DNA from: Saprospiraceae bacterium
GTDB lineage: Bacteria; Bacteroidota; Bacteroidia; Chitinophagales; Saprospiraceae
Length of the DNA: 5,805 nt
Direction of reading: 5' to 3'
Assembly: GCA_020630355.1 (NCBI GenBank)
Contig: JAHDBO010000139.1
Location: 1-5,805, forward strand
The notes below the pieces were generated by a model. It worked only from the letters and a program-made list of their open reading frames with translations, was not told where the DNA came from and ran no database searches. Positions 1 to 5,805 of the stretch are shown here, piece after piece. Positions within the stretch are counted from its first letter, which is position 1; each line of letters opens with the position of its first letter. The position numbers were made by a program, and so were the translations under genes.

Positions 1-2
1 AA

Positions 3-50
3 ACCGTAATGGGTAAATATGAAGGTGCTTTTAAAATAGAAGTGGAATAG
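3..50 (+). CDS. C-terminal end of an unidentified upstream gene (partial)
   Basis: Only the last 15 codons and a TAG stop (48-50) are visible; the gene begins before the window. The tail reads TVMGKYEGAFKIEVE, with alternating hydrophobic and charged residues that would suit a closing beta-strand. The other two plus-strand frames hit stops within the first 20 bases. A strong intrinsic terminator begins 34 bases after the stop, which supports this being a real gene end. The product cannot be identified from so little sequence. Confidence 0.5.
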   Translation, partial: TVMGKYEGAFKIEVE

Positions 51-83
51 TTGCTTATTTAGAATTTTGTAAAATGAACTAGG

Positions 84-121
84 AGTCTCAGTGCCGTTAT
101 TCTGCACTGGGACTTTTTTTT
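84..121 (+). terminator. Rho-independent terminator of the upstream gene
   Basis: An 11-base-pair stem (84-94 with 104-114) contains a single G-T wobble. It closes a 9-base loop and is followed directly by a run of eight T (114-121). It lies just after the partial gene ending at 50 and separates it from the hydrolase transcription unit. Confidence 0.9.
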
Positions 122-218
122 GAAAATATTTTTTAGAAGCGATTTTTCGCTCATTTCGATAAAAAATAATATCTTTTTCGCCAGATTCGATTCAGGAACA
201 ACGGCAAAGTCGGTTAAA

Positions 219-251
219 TTGCGGTAGTCAATGAAAAAAATTCTATTTTTG
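219..251 (+). promoter_or_regulatory. Bacteroidetes-type housekeeping promoter for the hydrolase
   Basis: The sequence TATTTTTG at 244-251 fits the Bacteroidetes -7 consensus TAnnTTTG exactly. A TTG at 219-221 lies 22 bases upstream, where the -33 element is expected. Transcription would start near 257-260, giving a leader of about 75 bases before the ATG at 334. The motif match is direct; use as a promoter is inferred. Confidence 0.65.
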
Positions 252-266
252 CAGTGAATACTAATT

Positions 267-313
267 GACGAATTAAGAAATCTATGCTTTTAAAAGCACC
301 TTAAAGTTTCGTC
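267..313 (+). promoter_or_regulatory. Possible structured 5' leader of the hydrolase mRNA
   Basis: Bases 267-277 can pair with 300-304 and 308-313, giving 11 base pairs interrupted by a 3-base bulge (305-307). Inside the loop is a perfect 12-base palindrome (286-297) that can form a 4-bp stem with a TTAA tetraloop. The structure lies wholly in the predicted untranslated leader, 20 bases before the ATG, and is not followed by a T run, so it is not a terminator. It matches no riboswitch I recognise. It could affect mRNA stability or translation, or be an AT-rich coincidence. Confidence 0.35.
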
Positions 314-333
314 ATACTACTTAAATTAATTAA

Positions 334-1125
334 ATGAGCTACGAAGTAATAGAAGAAGGCAGTTTTAAATACATGGAGACTGGTCCAGAAGATGGAGAGG
401 TTTTGATGTTGTTGCACGGGCTTCTAGGAGCCTTGAGTAATTTCGATGGGATTATTGACCATTTTTCAAAAACACATCGAGTCGTTGCACCTATCCTTCC
501 TATTTTTGAATTACCAATTCGGGAAGTTTCTGTGAGCGGTTTGGTAGAGCATGTCAAAGAATTTGTTGAACACAAAGGATATGACAAAGTACACGTCCTA
601 GGCAATTCCTTGGGCGGGCATATTACTTTATTGTTCGTATTGGCGATGCCGGAGAAGGTGAGCTCGGCAATACTAACGGGCAGCTCAGGATTGTTTGAGA
701 GTGCGATGGGCAATTCTTTCCCGAAGAGAGGCAGCTACGAGTATATAGAAAACAAAGTACGAGAGACTTTCTACAGCCCAGAAGTGGCGACCAAGGAATT
801 GGTAGACCAAGTTTTCGCTGCTGTCAACGACAGAAATAGCGCTATCCGAATTATTGCAACTGCCAAATCAGCGGTAAGGCATAACCTAGGAGATAAATTG
901 CACCAAATCAAAGCCCCGACGCTTTTGATTTGGGGAAAACAAGACAGTGTAACACCCCCATTTGTCGGTGAAAAATTCAACGAATTGATCGAAGGCTCCA
1001 AATTGGTCTTTGTAGATGAATGTGGTCATGCACCGATGATGGAAAAACCAGATGTCTTCAATGAAATTTTAGAAGTGTTCTTGAATGATATTAAAACGAC
1101 AAAGGCGAAAGTAGAGAGCGTATAA
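334..1125 (+). CDS. Alpha/beta-fold hydrolase
   Basis: A complete 263-residue protein with the full catalytic set of the alpha/beta hydrolase superfamily. The oxyanion-hole motif HGLLG is at 28-32, the nucleophile elbow GNSLGG at 90-95 (Ser92), the acid in WGKQD (Asp204) and the base in CGHAP (His232). No signal peptide is visible, so it should be cytoplasmic. The usual D-x-P-G-x-G loop after strand 3 is replaced by PILPIFELP (53-61), and residues 114-135 (LTGSSGLFESAMG onwards) match my recollection of a conserved Bacteroidetes subfamily often found upstream of the GTPase gene engB. That neighbour is absent here. The ATG start is preceded by A/T-rich sequence without a Shine-Dalgarno, normal for the phylum. 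It lies between its own promoter and terminator and looks monocistronic. The substrate is unknown; meta-cleavage-product hydrolase (MhpC) is only a distant resemblance. Confidence 0.92.
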   Translation: MSYEVIEEGSFKYMETGPEDGEVLMLLHGLLGALSNFDGIIDHFSKTHRVVAPILPIFELPIREVSVSGLVEHVKEFVEHKGYDKVHVLGNSLGGHITLLFVLAMPEKVSSAILTGSSGLFESAMGNSFPKRGSYEYIENKVRETFYSPEVATKELVDQVFAAVNDRNSAIRIIATAKSAVRHNLGDKLHQIKAPTLLIWGKQDSVTPPFVGEKFNELIEGSKLVFVDECGHAPMMEKPDVFNEILEVFLNDIKTTKAKVESV

Positions 1126-1150
1126 AACGTCAAGGCGACAAAAATAATAG

Positions 1151-1182
1151 AAAGGGAGTGTAGCAATGCACGCCCTTTTTTT
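1151..1182 (+). terminator. Rho-independent terminator after the hydrolase
   Basis: AAAGGG (1151-1156) pairs with CCCTTT (1173-1178), and GTG (1158-1160) pairs with CAC (1169-1171) across one A-G mismatch, leaving a loop of about 8 bases. The T run covers 1176-1182. It lies 26 bases after the hydrolase stop and separates it from the sigma-factor unit. Confidence 0.8.
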
Positions 1183-1266
1183 GTATTTTATTAAAATAAA
1201 ACGACAGGAAGACCAACCATTAATCAAGCCACTTACGTTGGTGTAGAAAATAGGACGAACCATATT

Positions 1267-1833
1267 TTGATTTTTTCATCACATAGTACCGACGAGGATT
1301 TAGTAAGGGGCTGTATTGAGCAGAACCGACTTGCTCAAAAATATCTCTACAAAAGATATTATGGTCGTGTCATGGGGATTTGTATGCGCTACACCAAAAA
1401 TGAAGATGACGCACAGGATATTATGAACCGTTCTTTTTTGAAAGTTTTCACCAAAATAGAACAATACCAACCTACGGGGGCTCTAGGAGGGTGGATTGCT
1501 CGTATTGTATTCAATACGGCGATAGATTTTGTGCGCTCCAATACGAAATACAGGAAAGTGATGGATTTTGAAACGGAGAAAGAACCTTCTCTGAATCCAG
1601 ATGTCGTCGAAAAACTACAGATGGAGGATTTGTACAAAGCGATTCAAAAATTGCCAGCGAATTGCAGGGCGGTGTTTTCCTTGTTTTTTATCGATGGATA
1701 CAGGCACCAGGAAATTGCAGAATTGTTGGATATTAATATCAATACCTCCAAGTGGTTGTTGTCAACCGCTAAAAAACAGATGAGGATTATTCTTAAAAAA
1801 AACATTGAAGAGCCCTTACGTATCCGTATTTGA
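1267..1833 (+). CDS. ECF-type RNA polymerase sigma factor (sigma-70 family)
   Basis: A 188-residue sigma factor with only regions 2 and 4, the normal ECF size. Region 2 spans about 23-92: AQKYLYKRYYGRVMGICMRY, then the core-binding stretch DDAQDIMNRSFLKVF (47-61) and the promoter-melting part GGWIARIVFNTAIDFVRS (74-91). Region 4 spans about 118-175, with LPANCRAVFSLFFIDG followed by a helix-turn-helix at 145-168. NTSKWLLSTAKKQ (159-171) corresponds to the common GTSKSxLSRARKK recognition helix. The start is a TTG; the frame is open back to a TAA at 1192-1194 with no ATG or GTG, and the N-terminus STDEDLVRGCIEQNR aligns where ECF proteins normally begin. The next ATG (Met36) would cut into region 2. 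The gene overlaps the large membrane gene by 29 bases, so the two are almost certainly cotranscribed, and that gene's product is the likely anti-sigma partner. The regulon cannot be read from this window. Confidence 0.93.
   Translation: MIFSSHSTDEDLVRGCIEQNRLAQKYLYKRYYGRVMGICMRYTKNEDDAQDIMNRSFLKVFTKIEQYQPTGALGGWIARIVFNTAIDFVRSNTKYRKVMDFETEKEPSLNPDVVEKLQMEDLYKAIQKLPANCRAVFSLFFIDGYRHQEIAELLDININTSKWLLSTAKKQMRIILKKNIEEPLRIRI
1795..1833 (+). other. A8 run and 29-base overlap joining the sigma and membrane-protein genes
   Basis: A run of eight A (1795-1802) lies three bases before the TTG that opens the longest form of the large gene (1805). The sigma gene ends with TGA at 1831-1833. The large gene is in the +1 frame relative to sigma and is open back to 1784, so it already covers the A run. 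Loss of one A in a transcript would join the two frames into one protein. This is a reading of the frames only; no slippage is shown. Confidence 0.4.
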
Positions 1834-4800
1834 ACAACAGGACAAAAATCAGAATGAAGTAAAAGTGGACAAGAACGACCAAAAAATAAGGGGAATATTT
1901 CAGGATAAACTGGAGAAACACCGCTTCCATTTCAAGGAAGAGGCCTGGGCTGGTATGGAAAACTTATTGGATCAAGCTCCTGTAGCGTTTGCTAAAAGAC
2001 CTTTCTGGAAAAGGAAATTATTTTTAGGAGTTGCTGCTGCTATCATTGCTCTATTGGTAATTGCCCTTGTTGTATTAGACAATAATAAAATAGAATCGCC
2101 TTCTCTTGTCGAATCTGCCATAGAAGAGCCCGCTCCAGTTATTGTACCAATGCTCAAAAAAGAGACCCTTTCCAAAATCGTGTCGGATTATCAAATAGCA
2201 GATAACGGCACAAAAGAAATAGCGGTCAAAAAATCCAAACCACAGCAAGTTTTCTTGGCAAATTTAGAAACAAGACCTTCTTACACAATAAGCACTCCAC
2301 TGGCATTGACTGAGGTAAGTTCCAATCCTAGTGAAAAATTGCTTATCCCGTCGAAAAAGGAGCGAATAACACTCAAAACAAAGCCATCTGAAAAGAAGGA
2401 GAAAGGAGTTTTTGATAAGGCCAAAAGAACAAAAGCGAGGCTAGCGATTCAATCACCAACGGAAGTGGTCGAAGATGTTGCTTTTTTCGATACGCTAGAG
2501 CATACAATTTCAAAAGTCTATAAGCACTATGCGCCAGAGAAAGTCTACCTGCATCTGGATAGGGAAGTATTTGCAGCAGGGGAAAGCATCTGGTTTGCGG
2601 CTTATGTGAAGACCGCTGCCGAATTTTTGGATACCGAAAAAAGTGATTTATTGCATATCTCATTTATTAACAATAAGGATGAAATACTAAAACAAATGAC
2701 CATCATAAAAAAAGATGGTCGATACGAAGGAGATATACAGTTGCCAGTTGACATAGCCCCAGGAAGATATACTATTCAAGCATTTACCAATTGGCAACAG
2801 AATTTAAATCAAATTTTTGAAAGGAAAATCAATATTCAATCAAGGCTAAAAACGAGTAGCTCCATAACCGAAAACCCTAGTACATCTCAACGTATTGTGA
2901 AGGATGTAGACTTGCAGTTTTTTCCTGAGGGTGGCACTGTAATAGAAGGCGCTGCTAGTAAAATTGCTTTCAAAGCGCTAGGAGATGATGGATTATCTGT
3001 GAAAGTGAAGGGGATGATTTTTGATAAAAAAGGCGAAAAAATAAAATCCTTTGAGACAATCCATGCAGGGATGGGAACGGTATCATTGGAACAAGTAGAA
3101 AAAGGAATGTACGCCCAAGTGGAATTACCGAATGGCTTAGTCAAAAAGGTGGATTTACCTCAGCCCCAGAAAAAGGGACATAGCATTAGTGTGCTTGAAA
3201 AAAATAAAGAAAACCTATTGGTACAATTAAGAAGTGATACTGCTTCCATAGTCAACTTAATAGTGCAGTCAAGGGATGAAATCTATTTCAAAAAGACTAT
3301 TTATTCTAATAAAAAAGGCGAAAAAATAACCATCCCCACGACTGATTTGCCAATAGGCATTGCTAGCTTGATGCTTTTTGATGGAAACGACCGGCCCGTC
3401 GCAGAACGCTTGGTTTTCTTGAATGAGAGCAAGCAACTCCAAGTCGATATGAGGGCTGAGAAAACGCTCTATTATGAAGGGGATAAAATAGCCGTAGAAG
3501 TAGAAGTGAAAGATGAAACAGGTCAACCGGTCGAAGGGGTATTTTCGGTGGGAGCTGCTAGGAAAGGAAAGGGAGAGCAAGGGGCTATATTAGCGTATTA
3601 TTTGCTAGAATCAGAATTGAAGGGGCATATAGAACGACCTGATTTTTATTTTGATAAAAAAGAGGACAGCGTCTTTCAAAAGAAAGCACTCGACTGTTTA
3701 TTGCTCACTCAAGGACATCGAAGTTTCAACTGGCGAAAATGGAGGGGAATGTCCCTCGCTCCTATAAATTACCAAGGCGAGCGAGCAATTATTGCTGGAA
3801 CGGTAAAAGATGATTTTTCTCGTCCTGTTGCCAATGCTGAGGTGCGAATTTCGGGCTATAAAGATAAAGTGCGTACGGATACTGAAGGTAGATATGTGTT
3901 TTCGGCACTTAGACTGAATAATGAGGCTGTGCATATCAATGCTAGGCATGGCAAATTGAAAGGGCATAAAATAGTCCATGAATTTGGAGACCGCTACGAT
4001 ATTTATTTGAAGAAAAACTTGGGCGTAAATGGACAAATAATCGATGAGAAAGGCAAGCCGATTGCTGATGTGAAACTATTTGCTAAAGACCTTCCTTTTA
4101 AGGTTGCTAAGACGGATAAAACAGGTAACTACACTTTTAAAGTTAATGATGAAGGCGTCATTCTAGTAGCTGAAAAGAAAGGCTATGTTTCTAAAGAATT
4201 TATGATTGGAGACAAGGATGATTTTGTTGATGTGCGATTGAAGTCAAATAAAAAAAACAAGCAAAAATCTGCTTCTGGGGAGACCGGTACCGCTGAACAA
4301 ACGGAAAAAACCTATGCGCGTCAGATTAGGAAGAGATATAAAGGACTGATGCAGTTCATCCGTTCCAGACAAATAAAAAAAAGGAAAGCTGTGGTAGCAA
4401 AGCCAGAGAATATGCTGTCCAATGTAGACGAAGACGCCCTAATGTTGAACGAGCAAATTACAACTTATAAGAACTTATTACAAGTCTATTTGGAAAAGAC
4501 CAAACAACCCGATTTTTCGGAGGAGGAACGTCGGATAGAATTAGGTGTCCTCGGACGACTAGAGCGCAGCATAGAAAATTTAGAGTCCAAGCTATCCGAA
4601 AATGGATATATCGATGCCCTAGGTTTCAATAACGGATATTATCAATCTAGGCAATTCTACAGACCTAAGTTTATAAGGAAAACCAAAGCAAAAGATTATA
4701 GCAACACCTTGTATTGGAACCCTGCTTTGCGTACAGATGAAAATGGAAAGGCAAAGATGACGTTTCTTAGTTCCGATATAGTGGGAGATTTTGAAATGGT

Positions 4801-5149
4801 TCTAGAAGGCGTTTCCTCCAATGGTTTAATAGGCCGAAATGTCTTAACATTTGAAAATCGAAAAGCAATCGTCTTGGCACAGAAAAAGACGGAGTACAAT
4901 CCTGCGGATAAAACATTAAAAGTCGTTCTGGCCATTGAAAACAAAACAGCCGAAGAGGTAAAAGGAAAATGGGAGTTTGAACTCCCAAAAGGTGTGAAGC
5001 GCATAAGTGGCTATAAGTTGAAACAGGTGCTAGCACCTCATTCCAAACTAGAAAAAACCTTTCGTTTTAAAATGAACCCCAAAGAGAAAACACTCTTTGA
5101 AATAGGCTTTAATAGTGGACAATATAAGGACTATATCTCTTTATTCTAG
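1805..5149 (+). CDS. Membrane-anchored anti-sigma-like protein with periplasmic macroglobulin (MG2/A2M-like) scaffold
   Basis: Residues about 22-71 form a short cytoplasmic segment (IFQDKLEKH, then W48-AGMENLL) like the N-termini of Bacteroidetes proteins encoded beside ECF sigma factors. One helix (72-91) follows a basic KRKxWKRK-like flank, predicting N-in, C-out topology. Then come a Lys/Pro-rich linker (92-240) and an MG2-like domain (245-342, KVYLHLDREVFAAGESIWF). Further beta-sandwiches (367-625, QFFPEGG at 371) follow, then LLLTQGHRSFNW (632-643), two carboxypeptidase-regulatory-like domains (661-738, 740-812), a basic stretch and coiled coil (813-932), and an A2M-like block (965-1010, YWNPALRTDENGKAKMTF). 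A last beta-sandwich (1020-1114) ends abruptly. There is no thioester motif and only one cysteine (631). The longest form starts at TTG 1805; GTG at 1865 (residue 21, VDKNDQKIRGIF) fits homologous N-termini better. I infer it holds the sigma factor at the inner membrane and senses an envelope signal; the ligand is unknown. Confidence 0.85.
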   Translation: MKSPYVSVFEQQDKNQNEVKVDKNDQKIRGIFQDKLEKHRFHFKEEAWAGMENLLDQAPVAFAKRPFWKRKLFLGVAAAIIALLVIALVVLDNNKIESPSLVESAIEEPAPVIVPMLKKETLSKIVSDYQIADNGTKEIAVKKSKPQQVFLANLETRPSYTISTPLALTEVSSNPSEKLLIPSKKERITLKTKPSEKKEKGVFDKAKRTKARLAIQSPTEVVEDVAFFDTLEHTISKVYKHYAPEKVYLHLDREVFAAGESIWFAAYVKTAAEFLDTEKSDLLHISFINNKDEILKQMTIIKKDGRYEGDIQLPVDIAPGRYTIQAFTNWQQNLNQIFERKINIQSRLKTSSSITENPSTSQRIVKDVDLQFFPEGGTVIEGAASKIAFKALGDDGLSVKVKGMIFDKKGEKIKSFETIHAGMGTVSLEQVEKGMYAQVELPNGLVKKVDLPQPQKKGHSISVLEKNKENLLVQLRSDTASIVNLIVQSRDEIYFKKTIYSNKKGEKITIPTTDLPIGIASLMLFDGNDRPVAERLVFLNESKQLQVDMRAEKTLYYEGDKIAVEVEVKDETGQPVEGVFSVGAARKGKGEQGAILAYYLLESELKGHIERPDFYFDKKEDSVFQKKALDCLLLTQGHRSFNWRKWRGMSLAPINYQGERAIIAGTVKDDFSRPVANAEVRISGYKDKVRTDTEGRYVFSALRLNNEAVHINARHGKLKGHKIVHEFGDRYDIYLKKNLGVNGQIIDEKGKPIADVKLFAKDLPFKVAKTDKTGNYTFKVNDEGVILVAEKKGYVSKEFMIGDKDDFVDVRLKSNKKNKQKSASGETGTAEQTEKTYARQIRKRYKGLMQFIRSRQIKKRKAVVAKPENMLSNVDEDALMLNEQITTYKNLLQVYLEKTKQPDFSEEERRIELGVLGRLERSIENLESKLSENGYIDALGFNNGYYQSRQFYRPKFIRKTKAKDYSNTLYWNPALRTDENGKAKMTFLSSDIVGDFEMVLEGVSSNGLIGRNVLTFENRKAIVLAQKKTEYNPADKTLKVVLAIENKTAEEVKGKWEFELPKGVKRISGYKLKQVLAPHSKLEKTFRFKMNPKEKTLFEIGFNSGQYKDYISLF
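3025..3044 (+). repeat. 20-base exact direct repeat, copy 1
   Basis: T-A6-GGCG-A6-TAA, identical to 3310-3329 and exactly 285 bases (95 codons) upstream of it. Both copies are read in the same frame and encode KKGEKI at a predicted turn of a macroglobulin-like beta-sandwich. Confidence 0.7.
3310..3329 (+). repeat. 20-base exact direct repeat, copy 2
   Basis: Identical to 3025-3044 and in the same reading frame (KKGEKI). The flanking sequence differs, so this is a short local identity within the large gene, either a trace of domain duplication or chance in Lys-rich codons. Confidence 0.7.
5141..5149. other. Convergent 9-base overlap of two gene ends
   Basis: The plus-strand membrane-protein gene stops with TAG at 5147-5149. 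The minus-strand TPR gene stops with TAA read from 5143 to 5141. The last codons of each gene are therefore antisense to the other, and there is no intergenic space or T-flanked hairpin that could end either transcript here. Confidence 0.9.
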
Positions 5150-5805
5150 TTGCGTTAGGATTTCCTGCGCTTGACGATAGATTTTCCCTGCTTCATCACT
5201 TACTTTCTCTAAGGAAGCTTTCGCCAAATCCTTTTTATCCTGCTTGAGGTAGGTCAAGCCTAAATACCAGTAACCATTGTCTTTGTACAAGGATTTTCCC
5301 TCGCTGATTTCCTTGAAAATTTGCTCGGCTTCTTCATCTTTATCCAGTTCTAGAGCGGCCCGACCCAAGATTTCCTGAATTCGTATGTCAATCGTATCTC
5401 CCTCAAGGAATTGCTTAGAAAGGGTATAAGCAGTTTGATAGTTTTTATCGTTGAATGCTGTTTCAATTCGTCCGAGGATATCGGCTTCGCCCCTGAGGCT
5501 GAGGGAGATATCCTGATGAGGGTTATACTGCTCATATAAATCTGGATTGGGCAATAAAATACGGGTGACCAAAAAAAATGACGCAATAGCCGCTGCTACA
5601 GAAGTGACCAAGACAATGACTCGATTGCGGTTATTTATTTTGCGAATAGTGGCTTTTCCACTACCAAAGTGCTTGGCGTTTTGCTCTTTGAGTGTCTGCA
5701 AGAAAGCCAAATCTTGAGATTGAGCAGCAGGGAAAGCATCCATTTGTCGGCGCAGTTCCAATTCTGCCTTGAGTGCCTCATCTTGCTTTAATCTAGCCTC
5801 AAAAT
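5141..5805 (-). CDS. Membrane-anchored TPR protein with anti-sigma-like N-terminus (5' end outside window)
   Basis: Codons run open from the right window edge to TAA at 5143-5141, giving 220 visible residues; the start lies beyond 5805. The TTG near 5761 is internal. The visible N-terminus FEARLKQDEALKAELELRRQM resembles the cytoplasmic segment (FExrLxxDxxLxxExxxxR) found in Bacteroidetes membrane proteins encoded next to ECF sigma factors. One membrane helix (62-84, VIVLVTSVAAAIASFFLVTRILL) is preceded by Arg/Lys, predicting N-in topology. The periplasmic part has TPR-like helical hairpins: about 107-132 (FNDKNYQTAYTLSKQFL), 142-166 (ILGRAALELDKDEEAEQIF) and 178-201 (YWYLGLTYLKQDKKDLAKASL). 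It is probably a scaffold binding other proteins, possibly an anti-sigma partner of a gene beyond the edge. The anti-sigma role is inferred from the N-terminal motif and layout only. Its promoter is not visible. Confidence 0.85.
   Translation of the reverse strand, partial: FEARLKQDEALKAELELRRQMDAFPAAQSQDLAFLQTLKEQNAKHFGSGKATIRKINNRNRVIVLVTSVAAAIASFFLVTRILLPNPDLYEQYNPHQDISLSLRGEADILGRIETAFNDKNYQTAYTLSKQFLEGDTIDIRIQEILGRAALELDKDEEAEQIFKEISEGKSLYKDNGYWYLGLTYLKQDKKDLAKASLEKVSDEAGKIYRQAQEILTQLE

Noticed and set aside
138..151. Small hairpin (5-bp stem AGCGA/TCGCT, TTTT loop) in the intergenic region.
   Set aside because: Too short, and no T run follows; expected by chance in AT-rich sequence.
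1238..1269. Possible promoter for the sigma gene: TTG at 1238-1240 and TATTTTG at 1263-1269 with 22-base spacing.
   Set aside because: The downstream element has one base too few between TA and TTTG, and it overlaps the TTG start codon, so a transcript from it would begin inside the gene with no usable start before Met36.
2373..2663. Minus-strand open frame of 96 codons inside the large gene, and similar antisense frames elsewhere.
   Set aside because: Fully contained in strongly supported plus-strand genes, with no recognisable motif or start context.
4250..4257. A8 runs inside the large gene (here and near 4375) as programmed frameshift sites.
   Set aside because: The large frame stays open and domain-coherent on both sides, and no alternative frame gives a sensible product.
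5152..5171. Imperfect GCG..AGG/CCT..CGC hairpin just past the convergent stops, considered as a bidirectional terminator.
   Set aside because: The stem has mismatches, no adjoining T run, and lies within the TPR coding sequence.

Overview
The window looks like a chromosomal piece of a Bacteroidota (Bacteroidetes) genome. The evidence is an AT-rich composition, a TTG-N22-TAnnTTTG promoter of the type used by that phylum's housekeeping sigma factor, starts without Shine-Dalgarno sequences, an ECF sigma factor of the Bacteroidetes type, and macroglobulin-like and carboxypeptidase-regulatory-like surface domains with phylum-typical motifs. The class or genus cannot be fixed from this sequence.

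Layout: (i) positions 1-50 hold the last codons of an unidentified plus-strand gene, closed by a strong intrinsic terminator (84-121). (ii) A promoter (219-251) and a leader able to fold into a bulged hairpin (267-313) precede a complete alpha/beta hydrolase gene (334-1125), closed by its own terminator (1151-1182). (iii) A two-gene unit follows: an ECF sigma factor (1267-1833) overlapped by 29 bases by a 1114-codon gene (1805-5149). Neither has an ATG start. (iv) On the minus strand, a membrane-anchored TPR protein (5141-5805, cut by the window edge) converges on the large gene, and the two stop ends overlap by 9 bases.

The large gene is the most interesting. Its N-terminus reads as a short cytoplasmic anti-sigma-like segment followed by one membrane helix. 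The rest is a long linker, macroglobulin (MG2-like) beta-sandwiches, two carboxypeptidase-regulatory-like domains, a basic and coiled-coil insertion, and an A2M-like conserved block. I infer a one-piece transmembrane regulator: an ECF sigma factor held at the inner membrane by a protein whose periplasmic part is a macroglobulin-like scaffold, instead of the usual separate FecR-type anti-sigma and TonB-dependent transducer. The C-terminus stops about where a further A2M domain would begin, at the convergent overlap, so loss of a longer tail is possible.

The minus-strand TPR protein also has a short cytoplasmic segment and a single membrane helix, and resembles proteins often found beside ECF sigma factors in this phylum. 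Two sigma/anti-sigma-type membrane regulators may therefore sit tail to tail. Family assignments come from reading motifs; no database search was run.
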